Positions 17,819 to 27,477 of a stretch of 64,000 bases of DNA are shown here, one piece after another (the stretch's first letter is position 1; the number at the start of each line of letters is the position of its first letter). The notes beneath the pieces were generated by a model. It saw nothing but the letters and a program-made list of their open reading frames with translations, made no database searches and was not told the origin of the DNA. The DNA comes from Pseudomonas sp. CAN1 (GTDB lineage Bacteria; Pseudomonadota; Gammaproteobacteria; Pseudomonadales; Pseudomonadaceae): the NCBI RefSeq assembly GCF_030462585.1, contig NZ_JASMRU010000001.1:229484-293483 (forward strand), in the 5' to 3' direction. The position numbers and the translations under genes were made by a program.

Positions 17819-19843
17819 ATGGGTCTGTTCAACGCACACGCCTTGGCGCAACAACGCGCCGACCGCATCACCGCCATTCTCCACAGCCTGGTGGACGGCA
17901 ACCTCGACGTCGCCATCGGCGAAGCCCCGGCCGCCGGCTACGAGCGCCTGTATGACGGGCTGCGCAGCATCCAGCGCAACCTGCGCGAGCAGCGCGCCGA
18001 GCAGGCCCAGGTGGAAGCCCTGGAAGCCGGCCTGGTGGAAATGACCCGCCAGCACGAGCTGGGCTGGATCGACGAGGTGATCCCGGTGGACAAGTTCGCC
18101 GGCCGCCCGGCGCGCATCGCCAAGGGCATCAACGACCTGGTCGCCGCGCATATCGCGGTGAAGATGAAGGTGGTCGCCACCGTCACCGCCTACGGCAAGG
18201 GCGACTACTCGGTGGAAATGGACCGCCTGCCGGGCAAGAAGGCCATCATCACCGAGGCCATCGACGGCGTGCGCAACAGCCTCAAGGCCAACGCCGATGC
18301 CGCCGAGTACAACGCGCGGATCAAGAGCGCGCTGGATAACGTCTCGGCCAACGTGATGATCGCCAACAACGATCTCGACATCATCTACATGAACCGCACG
18401 GTGACCGAGATGCTCGGCAACGCCGAGGCCGACATCCGCAAGCAGCTGCCGAACTTCAACGCCAGCCGCCTGATGGGCACCAACATCGACATCTTCCACA
18501 AGAACCCGGCGCACCAGCGCAACATGCTGGCGCACCTGACCGCGCGGCATAAGGCCGAGCTGAACCTCGGCGGCCGGCGCTTCGCGCTGGACGTGGTGCC
18601 GGTGTTCAACGATGCCGGCGAGCGCCTGGGTTCGGCCGTGCAGTGGACCGACCGCACCGAGGAATACCGCGCCGAGCAGGAAGTCTCGCAACTGGTGGAC
18701 GCCGCCGTCGCCGGCGACTTCACCAAGCGCATCGAGGCGTCGAACAAGGAAGGCTTCTTCCTGAAGATCGCCACCGGCCTGAACAACCTGGTAGACACCG
18801 CCGACAAGGGCCTGCGCGACGTTACCCGCGTGCTCGGCGCCCTCGCCCAGGGCGACCTGACCCAGCGCATCGACGCCGACTACCAGGGCACCTTCGGCGA
18901 ACTCAAGGATTACGCCAACGAGACCGCGCAAAGCCTGTCGCGCATGCTCGGGCAGATTCGCGAAGCGGCCGACACCATCCACACTGCCGCCAGCGAGATC
19001 GCCAGCGGCAACGCCGAACTGTCCACCCGCACCGAGCAGCAGGCCTCCAGCCTGGAAGAAACCGCGTCGAGCATGGAAGAGCTGACCAGCACCGTGAAAC
19101 TCAACGCCGAGAACGCCCGCCAGGCCAACTCGCTGGCGGTGAACGCCTCGGAAGTCGCCACCCAGGGCGGCAGCGTGGTGCAGAAGGTGGTCGGCACCAT
19201 GTCGGCGATCAACGACTCGGCGCGCAAGATCGCCGACATCATCGGCGTGATCGACGGCATCGCCTTCCAGACCAACATCCTCGCGCTCAACGCCGCGGTG
19301 GAAGCCGCCCGCGCCGGCGAGCAGGGCCGTGGTTTCGCCGTGGTGGCCGGGGAAGTGCGCACCCTGGCGCAGCGTTCCGCCGCCGCTGCCAAGGAGATCA
19401 AGACACTGATCAACGACTCGGTGGACAAGGTCGAGAGCGGCAACACCCTGGTCGCCCAGGCCGGCCAGACCATGAGCGATATCGTGGTAGCCATCAAGCG
19501 CGTCACCGACATCATGGCCGAGATCGCCGCCGCGTCCGCCGAGCAGAGCAGCGGCATCGAGGAAGTGAACGGCGCCGTGTCGCAGATGGACGAGATGACC
19601 CAGCAGAACGCCGCGCTGGTGGAAGAAGCCGCCGCCTCGGCCGAGGCCCTGCAGGAGCAGGCCGGCATGCTCAACCAGCAGGTCGCGGTGTTCCGCCTGG
19701 AAGCCATCGCGGCCACCGTGGTGCCGCTGGCCTCCGCCCGCCCGGCCCGCGCCGAGCCGGCCGCGCACACCTCCCGCGCCGCCCGCGGCGTGGCCAAGGC
19801 AGTGCGCGCCAAGGGCAAGGAGGATGACTGGGAAGAGTTCTGA
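17819..19843 (+). CDS. aer2: Aer2-type soluble heme-PAS chemoreceptor
   Basis: A 674-residue soluble receptor matching P. aeruginosa Aer2/McpB. Order: N-terminal poly-HAMP (about residues 1-160), a PAS domain (about 170-285), two further HAMP units, and an MCP signalling domain ([19 protein letters not shown]). Within the PAS domain, H227 in IFHKNPAHQ aligns with the heme-ligating His and W276 in VQWTDRT with the oxygen-stabilising Trp of the characterised protein. Both sit seven positions earlier than in P. aeruginosa numbering as I recall it. The C-terminus DWEEF matches the pentapeptide that binds CheR2. Oxygen or other gas sensing is therefore likely. Confidence 0.93.
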   Translation: MGLFNAHALAQQRADRITAILHSLVDGNLDVAIGEAPAAGYERLYDGLRSIQRNLREQRAEQAQVEALEAGLVEMTRQHELGWIDEVIPVDKFAGRPARIAKGINDLVAAHIAVKMKVVATVTAYGKGDYSVEMDRLPGKKAIITEAIDGVRNSLKANADAAEYNARIKSALDNVSANVMIANNDLDIIYMNRTVTEMLGNAEADIRKQLPNFNASRLMGTNIDIFHKNPAHQRNMLAHLTARHKAELNLGGRRFALDVVPVFNDAGERLGSAVQWTDRTEEYRAEQEVSQLVDAAVAGDFTKRIEASNKEGFFLKIATGLNNLVDTADKGLRDVTRVLGALAQGDLTQRIDADYQGTFGELKDYANETAQSLSRMLGQIREAADTIHTAASEIASGNAELSTRTEQQASSLEETASSMEELTSTVKLNAENARQANSLAVNASEVATQGGSVVQKVVGTMSAINDSARKIADIIGVIDGIAFQTNILALNAAVEAARAGEQGRGFAVVAGEVRTLAQRSAAAAKEIKTLINDSVDKVESGNTLVAQAGQTMSDIVVAIKRVTDIMAEIAAASAEQSSGIEEVNGAVSQMDEMTQQNAALVEEAAASAEALQEQAGMLNQQVAVFRLEAIAATVVPLASARPARAEPAAHTSRAARGVAKAVRAKGKEDDWEEF

Positions 19844-19952
19844 TCGGGCGGGGCTCAAGGATGGCGGCGGCCGGAGCAATGGGAGGGTCGGCTACCGCGG
19901 GCGGACCAGGGATGGTCGGAGATGGGCATTCAGCGGCAACTCTTTACCTGAG

Positions 19953-20075
19953 GCCCCTCTCCCCCCGCCCTCTCCCTGAAGGGAGAGGGAGCTATCCGTG
20001 CCGGCTGACAGCATGGCATCCACCTGCACCGAACCAGTCCCCTCTCCCTTCAGGGAGAGGGTTAGGGAGAGGGTA
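19953..20075. repeat. CTCTCCC-type intergenic repeat, about 120 bp
   Basis: Inverted CCCTCTCCCT / AGGGAGAGGG arms enclose a core containing GTGCCGGCTGACAGCATGG. The reverse complement of that core is related to 29401-29459 and 41574-41631, so this is a dispersed family with three copies in the window. Confidence 0.65.
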
Positions 20076-20112
20076 ACGCCCAGCACCGGACCTTCTCGAA
20101 CCACCCAATGAA

Positions 20113-20184
20113 GTAGGGCGCATAACGCCGCAAGCGTTATCCGCCATCACGGCGGACAACTCGTGCCGGGTCATGCGCCCTACG
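20113..20184. repeat. GTAGGGCGCATAAC palindromic repeat
   Basis: Outer arms GTAGGGCGCATAAC and TCATGCGCCCTAC enclose GCGTTATCCGCC and GGCGGACAAC. Related copies lie at 29460, 44327 (half) and 49887. Confidence 0.7.
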
Positions 20185-20211
20185 CAACCTGCTCAACACC
20201 GAGACAACCCG

Positions 20212-21054
20212 ATGTCGATCAACCTGCCCGCCCCCGAGCACGAATTCCACTACACCCGCCGGGACTTCCAGCAGGTGCGCGAGCGCCTCTACCAGCACGC
20301 CGGCATCAGCCTCTCGGAGAACAAGCAGCAGCTGGTCTACAGCCGCCTGTCGCGGCGCCTGCGCAGCCTGCGGCTGGGCAGCTTCGCCGAGTACTTCGCC
20401 TACCTGGAGAACCACGAGGAGGAGTGGCAGCAGTTCGTCAACGCGCTGACCACCAACCTCACCGCGTTCTTCCGCGAGAAGCACCACTTCGACCACCTCG
20501 GCCGCTTCGCCACCGAGCAGCTTCGCGACCACCGCCCGCTGCGCTTCTGGTCCACCGCGTCGAGCACCGGCGAGGAGCCCTACTCCATGGCCATGACCCT
20601 GGTGGACGCACTGGGCAGCTTCGCCCCGCCCATCGAGCTGATCGCCTCGGACATCGACACCGGCGTGCTCGGCCAGGCACGCCAGGGCATCTACCCGCTG
20701 GATCGCATCGAGGCGCTGAGCCCGGCGCAGAAGAAGCGCTTCTTCCTCCGTGGCACCGGCGGCAACGCCGGCAAGGCGCGGGTGGTGCGCGAACTGCGGC
20801 AGATGATCGACTACCGGCAGATCAACCTGCTGGACAAGGACTGGGGCATCGCCGGCGGGCTCGACGCGATCTTCTGCCGCAACGTGATGATCTATTTCGA
20901 CAAGCCGACCCAGACCCGCCTGCTCGAACGCATGGTGCGCCTGCTGCGCCCTGGCGGGCTGTTCTTCGCCGGGCACTCGGAGAACTTCGTCCACGCCAGC
21001 CACCTGGTGCGCTCGGTCGGCCGCACCACCTACCAGGCGGTGGGGAGCCACTGA
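20212..21054 (+). CDS. cheR: Chemoreceptor methyltransferase CheR
   Basis: A 280-residue SAM-dependent methyltransferase that methylates glutamates on receptors, here probably Aer2 through its C-terminal WEEF tail. The N-terminal helical domain is followed by the SAM-binding segment FWSTASSTGEEPYSMAM and the late CRNVMIYFDKPTQ and GHSE motifs. The frame opens at 20173, but alignment and length favour the ATG at 20212. The ribosome site is weak. The stop overlaps the cheD ATG by one base. Confidence 0.93.
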   Translation: MSINLPAPEHEFHYTRRDFQQVRERLYQHAGISLSENKQQLVYSRLSRRLRSLRLGSFAEYFAYLENHEEEWQQFVNALTTNLTAFFREKHHFDHLGRFATEQLRDHRPLRFWSTASSTGEEPYSMAMTLVDALGSFAPPIELIASDIDTGVLGQARQGIYPLDRIEALSPAQKKRFFLRGTGGNAGKARVVRELRQMIDYRQINLLDKDWGIAGGLDAIFCRNVMIYFDKPTQTRLLERMVRLLRPGGLFFAGHSENFVHASHLVRSVGRTTYQAVGSH

Positions 21055-21647
21055 TGGGCGCAGCCCTGGACCAACCCAATCGCTACTACGACCCGCGCTT
21101 CGGCATGGAGGCAGTGAAGCTGCTGCCCGGCGAGTGCTACGTCACCGCCGAACCGGTGATGCTGGTCACCGTGCTCGGCTCCTGCGTCTCGGTGTGCCTG
21201 CGCGACCGCAGCTGCGGACTGGGCGGCATGAACCACTTCATGCTGCCCGGCGACACCGGCGTGCAGGGCCTGATGTCCAACTCCGGGCGCTACGGCGTGC
21301 ACGCCATGGACCTGCTGATCAACGGCCTGATGCGCCGCGGCGGCCAGCGCCGGCACTTCGAGGCCAAGGTGTTCGGCGGCGGCTCGGTGCTGAAGAACCT
21401 CAGCGCCGACGTCGGCGAGCGCAATGCCGAGTTCGTCCTGGCGTACCTGGACAACGAGAACATTCCCCTGGCCGCCCAGGACCTGCTCGATATCCACCCG
21501 CGCAAGGTCTACTTCTTCCCCGACAGCGGCCGGGTGCTGGTGCGCAAGCTGCGCACCCTGGCCAACGACACGGTGCTGCAGCGCGAGCAGCAGTACCGCC
21601 AGCAACTGTCCCGCCGCGAACGCGGCGGCAGCATCGACCTGTTTTGA
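21054..21647 (+). CDS. cheD: Chemoreceptor glutamine deamidase CheD
   Basis: A 197-residue CheD-family protein that deamidates receptor glutamines. The catalytic Cys lies in [11 protein letters not shown], and the catalytic His in [11 protein letters not shown], the conserved CheD pattern. FGGGSVLKN is also conserved. The start codon overlaps the cheR stop (TGATG) and cheB follows after 16 bp, so cheR-cheD-cheB form one coupled unit. Confidence 0.93.
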   Translation: MGAALDQPNRYYDPRFGMEAVKLLPGECYVTAEPVMLVTVLGSCVSVCLRDRSCGLGGMNHFMLPGDTGVQGLMSNSGRYGVHAMDLLINGLMRRGGQRRHFEAKVFGGGSVLKNLSADVGERNAEFVLAYLDNENIPLAAQDLLDIHPRKVYFFPDSGRVLVRKLRTLANDTVLQREQQYRQQLSRRERGGSIDLF

Positions 21648-21663
21648 AGCGGAGGACCGCCCG

Positions 21664-22719
21664 ATGCCCGTCAAGGTACTGATAGTCGACGACTCGGCGC
21701 TGATACGCAGCCTGCTCAAGGACATCATCCAGCAAGACCCGGAACTGCAACTGGTGGGCGCCGCCCCCGACGCCTTCGTCGCCCGCGACCTGATCAAGCA
21801 GCATTCGCCCGACGTCATCACCCTCGACGTCGAGATGCCGCGCATGGACGGCCTGACCTTCCTCGACAAGCTGATGAAGGGCCGGCCGACGCCGGTGCTG
21901 ATGATCTCCTCGCTCACCGAGAAAGGCTCCGAGGCCACCCTGCGCGCCCTGGAGCTGGGCGCCATCGACTTCATCGCCAAGCCGCGCCTGGGCATTGCCG
22001 AGGGCATGCAGGCCTACGCCGAGGAAATCTGCGCCAAACTCAAGGCCGCCGCCCGCGCGCGCCTGCCGCGAGCGCGCCCGGCATCCTCGGCCAGCGCACC
22101 GGCAACGAGCAGCGCGCCGCTGCTGAGCACCGAAAAGATCTTCGCCATCGGCGCCTCCACCGGCGGCACCGAGGCGATCAAGGAAGTCCTGCTCGGCCTG
22201 CCGCCGGATTGCCCCGGCACGGTGGTGACCCTGCACATGCCGCCGGGCTTCACCAAATCCTACGCCGAGCGACTGGACCGACAGACGCGCCTGTCAGTTC
22301 GCGAAGCCCGCGACGGCGACCGCATCCTCCCCGGCCACGTGCTGGTCGCCCCCGGCGATTTCCACATGGAAGTCCAGCGCAGCGGCGCCAACTACATCGT
22401 GCGGCTGCAGCACGAGGCGCCGGTGAATGGCCACCGCCCAGCGGTGGACGTGATGTTCAACTCCCTCGCCCGCTGCGCCGGACGCAACCTCATCGCCGCC
22501 CTGCTCACCGGCATGGGCAAGGATGGGGCCCGGGGATTGCAGGCGATCCGTCAGGCCGGCGGCCACACGGTCGCCCAGGACGAGGCCACCTGCGTGGTCT
22601 ACGGCATGCCCCGCGAGGCCGTGGAGCTGGGCGCAGCCAAGGAGGTCCTGCCGCTGGAGCGCATAGCAGGTTCGCTCCTACAGCAGGCGCGCCAGAGTGG
22701 AAGTGGGAACAGGGTCTAG
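21664..22719 (+). CDS. cheB: Chemotaxis methylesterase CheB
   Basis: A 351-residue protein. An N-terminal receiver domain has D10 and phosphoacceptor D55 ([12 protein letters not shown]). A linker precedes the methylesterase domain with catalytic Ser in GASTGGTEA, His in LHMPPGFT and Asp in GMGKDGA. It removes methyl groups from receptors once CheA phosphorylates it. It closes the che cluster; the next gene starts 190 bp later behind an AT-rich region. Confidence 0.94.
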   Translation: MPVKVLIVDDSALIRSLLKDIIQQDPELQLVGAAPDAFVARDLIKQHSPDVITLDVEMPRMDGLTFLDKLMKGRPTPVLMISSLTEKGSEATLRALELGAIDFIAKPRLGIAEGMQAYAEEICAKLKAAARARLPRARPASSASAPATSSAPLLSTEKIFAIGASTGGTEAIKEVLLGLPPDCPGTVVTLHMPPGFTKSYAERLDRQTRLSVREARDGDRILPGHVLVAPGDFHMEVQRSGANYIVRLQHEAPVNGHRPAVDVMFNSLARCAGRNLIAALLTGMGKDGARGLQAIRQAGGHTVAQDEATCVVYGMPREAVELGAAKEVLPLERIAGSLLQQARQSGSGNRV

Positions 22720-22909
22720 TTCTGCGGGAATCATCCGAGGTCTGCGAGCGACTTTTCACAGAGGGTCTAGACTCAGGCCAATTGACCGGCGCCAATATTA
22801 TGGCGATACGATATCAATTTGGTTTGATTGTGCCCGTATACAAAATGCACAATTGAGCTTTCGCCAAAAGACCGGCACACGGCGGGCGGCACGGGGAAAC
22901 AAGAGAGCC
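22720..22909 (+). promoter_or_regulatory. AT-rich promoter region of siaABCD
   Basis: Between cheB and siaA the base composition drops sharply around 22780-22860. TATACA at 22837-22842 is a candidate -10 element, with only weak -35 matches (TCAATT about 17 bp upstream). TTGACC at 22782-22787 is another possible -35. An independent sia promoter is likely, but the exact elements are uncertain. Confidence 0.4.
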
Positions 22910-24898
22910 ATGGCGGCAAGATGGGGGTTGCGCGGCAAATCGGTGGTGGCACTGCTCATCGCCTGTCTTCTGGCTCTGGTTCCGGCGGTAATGCTGGGCT
23001 GGAAGGCCATGGAGGACATCCGCACGCATTTCGGCCTCGCCTTCGCGAGAAACTTCACGCTACTCAACCAGCAGAAGATCATCGCTCCGGTGATCCGCGA
23101 ACTGGCGCTGTCGCGCCGGCTGGCCGAGTCTGTGGTCACCCAGGACTGGCTGCTGGCCGAGAACGACCCGGCGCGGCGCTCGCTGTTCTTCCGCGAGGCC
23201 GAAGGCTTCCGTGCGGACCAGCACAACTACTCCTACTTCGTCGTGGTGGACGCCTCGCGCCACTACTACTTCAACGACTCCAGCTCACCGCTGTCGAACT
23301 CCCCGCGCTACACCCTGAGCGACACCGACCCGCAGGACCGCTGGTACTTCGATACCCTGGCCCGCGATGAGACCTACAACATCAACGTCAACTACGACGC
23401 CAAGCTGAAGGTCACCAAGGTCTGGTTCAACATGGTGGTGCGCGCCGGCAACGAGAAAGTCGGCCTGGCCGGCGGCGGCCTCGACCTCACCGAATTCCTC
23501 GACCAGTTCATCTCGCGCCGCGAAGCCGGGGTGACACCGATGATCGTCGACCCGGACGGCGCCATCCAGGCGCACCCGGATACCCGCCTGATCGCCTACG
23601 CCTCCGGTTCCAGCGGCCAGGCCAAGCACCACGTGTACGACCTGCTGGCCAACGACCAGGAACGCACCGCCCTGCGCCAGACCCTGCGCCAGGCCGAGGC
23701 CAACCCCGGTGAAGTGGAAACCATGTGGGGCACCATCGACGGCAAGGAACAGCTGATCGCCACCGCCTACATCCCGCAGCTGCGCTGGCACGTGCTCAGC
23801 GCCATCGACCTGCACGCCGCCCAGGTGCTCGACAGCCGCTGGATCTGGCCGCTGGTGGGCACCCTCGCCGGGCTGCTGGCGATCCTGCTGATCGGCTTCG
23901 CCTACACCGTCGACCTGCTGGTGCTGCGCCCGCTGCGCGGCCTCAAGCAGTCGGCCAAGGCGATTGCCGCCGGGCAGTACGACAGCCCGCTGCCGCGCAC
24001 CCGTCCGGATGAGATCGGCGAGCTGTCCAGCGCCTTCGCCAGCATGGCCGACCAGGTCCGCCGGCACACCGAGGAGCTCGAAGACAAGGTCCAGCAGCGC
24101 ACCCAGGCGCTGGAAGCGGCCAACCGCGAGATGGCCGCGGCGCAGAAGAAGATCGGCGACTCCATCGACTACGCCAGCCTGATCCAGCGCGCCATCCTCC
24201 CCGACCGCCAGCTGCAGGCCTCCCTCGGCCAGCACCACTTCGTCCTGTGGAAACCGCGCGACGTGGTCGGCGGCGACTTCTACATCTACCGCGAAGGCCC
24301 GGTCGACAGCCTGATCGGCGTGGTCGACTGCGCCGGCCACGGCGTGCCCGGCGCGCTGATGACCATGCTCGCACTGGCCGCCATCGACCACGCCATCGAC
24401 AGTGTGAAGAGCCACGACCCGGCCGCCATCCTGCGCGAGACCGACCACGTGATGCGCGGCATGCTCAGCCAGGAAGAATTCACCCACTCGCTGGCCACCA
24501 ACATGGACGCCGGCCTGGTGCGCGTCGACCACCAGCGCAACCTGCTGCATTTCTCCGGGGCGAAGATTTCCCTGTTCGCCAGCGACGGCAACGAAGTGCG
24601 CGAATACAAGGGCGCGCGCCGCGCGATCGGCGACAAGCGCCAGGGCGACTATCAGGATGTGGAAATCCCGATGGAAACCGGTTGGACCTACTACCTGTGC
24701 ACCGACGGCTTCCTCGACCAGGCCGGCGGCGAGCACGGCTTCGGCTTCGGCAACAGCCGCTTCGCCGACCTGCTGCGCAACCACGCGCGCCGGCCGCTGG
24801 CCGAGCAGGCCGACGTGTTCGCCGCTACCCTCGCCCAATACCAGGGCGAGCAGCCGCAGCGCGACGACATCACCATTCTCTCTTTCCGCTTCGACTAG
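22910..24898 (+). CDS. siaA: SiaA, membrane PP2C-type phosphatase with dCache sensor
   Basis: A 662-residue membrane protein. TM1 lies at about residues 11-32, then a periplasmic dCache-like sensor, TM2 near 310-332, a HAMP domain with LRPLRGLKQSAKAIAAGQYD, a short coiled coil, and a C-terminal SpoIIE/PP2C phosphatase domain (KPRDVVGGDFY, VVDCAGHGVPGALMTM). In P. aeruginosa SiaA dephosphorylates SiaC, releasing it to activate SiaD and trigger aggregation and biofilm formation. The frame opens upstream at 22697, but the TM1-proximal ATG at 22910 fits the known length of about 663. Confidence 0.93.
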   Translation: MAARWGLRGKSVVALLIACLLALVPAVMLGWKAMEDIRTHFGLAFARNFTLLNQQKIIAPVIRELALSRRLAESVVTQDWLLAENDPARRSLFFREAEGFRADQHNYSYFVVVDASRHYYFNDSSSPLSNSPRYTLSDTDPQDRWYFDTLARDETYNINVNYDAKLKVTKVWFNMVVRAGNEKVGLAGGGLDLTEFLDQFISRREAGVTPMIVDPDGAIQAHPDTRLIAYASGSSGQAKHHVYDLLANDQERTALRQTLRQAEANPGEVETMWGTIDGKEQLIATAYIPQLRWHVLSAIDLHAAQVLDSRWIWPLVGTLAGLLAILLIGFAYTVDLLVLRPLRGLKQSAKAIAAGQYDSPLPRTRPDEIGELSSAFASMADQVRRHTEELEDKVQQRTQALEAANREMAAAQKKIGDSIDYASLIQRAILPDRQLQASLGQHHFVLWKPRDVVGGDFYIYREGPVDSLIGVVDCAGHGVPGALMTMLALAAIDHAIDSVKSHDPAAILRETDHVMRGMLSQEEFTHSLATNMDAGLVRVDHQRNLLHFSGAKISLFASDGNEVREYKGARRAIGDKRQGDYQDVEIPMETGWTYYLCTDGFLDQAGGEHGFGFGNSRFADLLRNHARRPLAEQADVFAATLAQYQGEQPQRDDITILSFRFD

Positions 24899-24908
24899 GG
24901 GTTAATCC

Positions 24909-25451
24909 ATGGAATCGCTAGATCTGCTGGCCATGCGTGAGAGCTACACCCGGCAACGCATACTGCTCTGCTTCAACGGCCCCATCTCACGCAGCCTGAT
25001 CGAGGAAATCGGTCACGCGCTGCGCAACTACATGCAGGCCGAGCAGGCGCACCCCAGCGAAGCGATGGACGTGTTCGCCGTCTACATCGAGATGACCCAG
25101 AACATCCGCCACTACGCCACCCAGCGCGGCTACAACGACCAGGAAGCCTCGGCCACCGTGGCAATTGCCCGCGATGACGAAGGCCACTACGTGGTCTCCG
25201 CCGGCAACCTGGTGGAGCTGGCCGACGGCCAGGGCCTGGTGCGCAGCATCGACGCCATCGCCGGGCTCGACAAGGCCCAGCTCAAGGTCGCCTACAAGGA
25301 GCAGCTGCGCCGCCCGCGCGACGCCGAAGCCTCCAGCGGAGCAGGCCTGGGCCTGCTGGACATTGCCCGCAAGTCCAGCGCGCCGCTCAAGACCTCCCTC
25401 ACCGAACAACCCGACGGCCGCGCCTTCTTCAGCCTGCGCGCCGTGATCTGA
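24909..25451 (+). CDS. siaB: SiaB, SiaC kinase
   Basis: A 180-residue cytoplasmic protein of the SiaB/DUF6272 family with an atypical GHKL-like ATPase fold. Visible conserved stretches are EMTQNIRHYA, YVVSAGNL and GAGLGLLDIARKS, the last resembling the ATP-lid glycine motif. In P. aeruginosa SiaB phosphorylates SiaC and opposes SiaA. It follows siaA by 10 bp and precedes siaC by 25 bp. Confidence 0.92.
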   Translation: MESLDLLAMRESYTRQRILLCFNGPISRSLIEEIGHALRNYMQAEQAHPSEAMDVFAVYIEMTQNIRHYATQRGYNDQEASATVAIARDDEGHYVVSAGNLVELADGQGLVRSIDAIAGLDKAQLKVAYKEQLRRPRDAEASSGAGLGLLDIARKSSAPLKTSLTEQPDGRAFFSLRAVI

Positions 25452-25476
25452 ACTACGAAATTCAGGAAGACCCGAC

Positions 25477-25857
25477 ATGAGCGATCTCCACGTCAACGGC
25501 ACCCAATCCACCCCACAGATCCACGGCGACTGGCAGGCCGGCATCCTCGCGATGCAGGGCGACTCCTACCCGGAGAACTCCTACGAGCTGTTCGGCCAGG
25601 TGATCGAGTGGGTCGAACGCTTCCTCACCCAGGAACAGCGCCCGCTGGAACTCGACCTGCGCCTGCTGTACCTCAACACCAGCTCGATCAAGGCCATGAT
25701 GGACATCTTCGACCTGCTCGAAGAAGCCCACGGCCAGGGCCGCACCACCAGCGTGGCGTGGCACTATGACCGACGCAACGAGCGCGTTGCCGAGCTGGCC
25801 GAGGAATTCCGCGAGGACTGTACCTTCCCGTTCGTCATCCAAGCCTACGACGAGTAA
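25477..25857 (+). CDS. siaC: SiaC, phosphoswitch partner of SiaD
   Basis: A 126-residue SiaC/DUF1987-family protein. Thr68 in LLYLNTSSIKAMMD is at the same position as the phosphorylated Thr of P. aeruginosa SiaC. Unphosphorylated SiaC binds and activates the diguanylate cyclase SiaD; phosphorylation by SiaB blocks this. The fold resembles anti-sigma-factor antagonists. The gene is separated from siaD by 5 bp. Confidence 0.93.
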   Translation: MSDLHVNGTQSTPQIHGDWQAGILAMQGDSYPENSYELFGQVIEWVERFLTQEQRPLELDLRLLYLNTSSIKAMMDIFDLLEEAHGQGRTTSVAWHYDRRNERVAELAEEFREDCTFPFVIQAYDE

Positions 25858-25862
25858 GAGCC

Positions 25863-26657
25863 ATGACTAGCGAGCGCGAGCTGGACCTGCTGATCGAAGA
25901 CCTGCTGGCCGACCCCCAGTACGAAGGCCACCCCCTGCGCGAGGCCCTGTACCAGAAGCACCAGCAATCCCTCGACCAGCTCGCGCGCCTGGAACGCATC
26001 GCGCGGATTTCCGACGGCTTCCAGTCCATGGCCCGGCAGCAGAACAGCACGCTGTCCGAGCGCTATCACAAGCAGCTGCGCCAGCTGGAAAAGGTCGCGC
26101 GCATCTCCGACCGCTACCAGGACATGATGCGTGACCTCAACGTCGCGCTGAAGGAAGCCTCGACCCACGACACCCTCACCGGCATCGCCAACCGCCGCCT
26201 GCTGATGGAGCGCCTTCGCGAGGAAAGCGAGCGCGCCCAGCGCCACGGCGAGCCCTATGTGCTGGCCATGCTCGACGTCGACCGCTTCAAGCAGGTCAAC
26301 GACACCTGGGGCCACGAAGTGGGCGACCGCGTGCTGGTGGAAATCGGCCGCGCCATGGAATCCGCCCTGCGCCAGTACGACCTCTGCGGACGCTGGGGCG
26401 GCGAGGAATTCCTGCTGATCCTCCCCGACACCCACCTGAGCGATGCCGCTGCCATCATCGAACGGGTACGCAACGACATCCGCTGCCTGGCCGTGCGCGT
26501 GGGCACCAACGCCCTGTCGGTCACCGCCAGCTTCGGCGTCGCCGAGCACCATCCGGGCGAAAGCTACTCCCAGACCCTCAGCCGCGCCGACGCCGCCCTG
26601 CTCGACGCCAAGCGCAGCGGGCGCGACAAATGCGAGTTCGCCGCTGCTGTTGCCTGA
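25863..26657 (+). CDS. siaD: SiaD, GGEEF diguanylate cyclase
   Basis: A 264-residue diguanylate cyclase producing c-di-GMP. An N-terminal coiled-coil stretch of about 100 residues, with repeated RISD patterns, precedes the GGDEF domain. The active site is GGEEF at residues 179-183. An allosteric I-site RQYD at 170-173 lies five residues before it, so product inhibition is expected. In P. aeruginosa the coiled coil is the SiaC-binding stalk. It is the last gene of the operon and is followed by a terminator. Confidence 0.94.
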   Translation: MTSERELDLLIEDLLADPQYEGHPLREALYQKHQQSLDQLARLERIARISDGFQSMARQQNSTLSERYHKQLRQLEKVARISDRYQDMMRDLNVALKEASTHDTLTGIANRRLLMERLREESERAQRHGEPYVLAMLDVDRFKQVNDTWGHEVGDRVLVEIGRAMESALRQYDLCGRWGGEEFLLILPDTHLSDAAAIIERVRNDIRCLAVRVGTNALSVTASFGVAEHHPGESYSQTLSRADAALLDAKRSGRDKCEFAAAVA

Positions 26658-26671
26658 TCAGAGCGGCATGA

Positions 26672-26700
26672 AAAAAGCCCGGCATCGCCGGGCTTTTTCT
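26672..26700. terminator. Bidirectional terminator between siaD and the lipoprotein gene
   Basis: AAAAAGCCCGGC and its complement GCCGGGCTTTTT form a 12-bp hairpin with a 3-nt loop. It lies between convergent genes and carries A-run and T-run flanks, so it can stop transcription in both directions. Confidence 0.85.
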
Positions 26701-26716
26701 TTCGCCGCGAGCGCGA

Positions 26717-27274
26717 TCAGTTCTGCAGCGAAACCTGGCCGGCACCCAGCTTCAGGTCACCCAGGCGCTGCAGCAGGGTGCCGATGTTGGCGCGCGCCGA
26801 ACCTTCGTTGGCCAGGCGCAGGCGGGTGACGCCGTAGAACGCGTCACCCACGCCGGCAGTGAAGGGCTCCTTCACGGTTTCCTGCCAGACCACGCGGCCG
26901 CTGGCGCTTTCCACCAGGCTGTACTCGACGGTCGAAGTCACGGTGAAATTGAAGCCGAAGACCGGCTGATCCAGGCTGACCAGCTTGGTCCGCAGCGAGT
27001 AGGCAGCCTTGTCGCCCTGGCCGAGCAGGCCGGCCTTGCCCAGGGACTGCTCCAGCGCGGAGCGGAAATCGGCGCCGTCGATCTGCGAAGTCCACAGCGG
27101 ATTGGTCTTCTTGCCGCCCTCGACGTCGGCGACCTGGAGGTTGTCGCGCAGCGCGGCGTCGTATTTCGGGGTGTGCGCCTGCTGGTCGTTGACCTGCATG
27201 TTCTCGACCTTTGCCGAAGAGGCGCAGCCGGTCAGCAGGATGGCGAAAAGGGAAACGCAGAGAAAGCGAAGCAT
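26717..27274 (-). CDS. Putative lipoprotein of unknown function
   Basis: A 185-residue predicted lipoprotein. The signal peptide ends in a lipobox LLTGC with Cys17 as the lipidated residue; position +2 is Ala, which favours outer-membrane sorting. The mature part is of mixed alpha/beta composition with no recognised catalytic motif (AAYSLRTKLVSLD, SGRVVWQETV). The start at 27274 is preferred because AAGGA lies 7 bases upstream; the ATG at 27280 would sit one base from it. Function unknown. Confidence 0.75.
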   Translation of the reverse strand: MLRFLCVSLFAILLTGCASSAKVENMQVNDQQAHTPKYDAALRDNLQVADVEGGKKTNPLWTSQIDGADFRSALEQSLGKAGLLGQGDKAAYSLRTKLVSLDQPVFGFNFTVTSTVEYSLVESASGRVVWQETVKEPFTAGVGDAFYGVTRLRLANEGSARANIGTLLQRLGDLKLGAGQVSLQN

Positions 27275-27477
27275 GGTCATTCCTTCGATGGCGGATGGGC
27301 GCCCAGGCAGTTCGCGATCGAATGAGTGATGGCGCCGCGTTCCTCCCTGAACGGTGGCGGAGGATATGCCTGCGCCAGTGATGGCGCAATGATTCTATCG
27401 GGAGCTCATTGGCACTGCGGGTTGTCGCGGCCGGCCACGGGCACTAAGGTCGTCGTAACCCAAGCAAAGGATGCAGC

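Larger units (their letters stand above)
19844..20211. other. Intergenic region between aer2 and cheR, filled by two repeats
   Basis: This 368-bp gap interrupts an otherwise tightly packed che operon and consists almost entirely of the two repeat elements listed at 19953 and 20113. I see no gene and no clear promoter. The repeats may lower expression of cheR, cheD and cheB relative to the upstream genes. Confidence 0.5.

Noticed and set aside
27400..27420. Sigma-54-like TTGGCAC before the NYN/OST-HTH gene
   Set aside because: The -12 region has the wrong spacing and sequence (GTTGT one base off).
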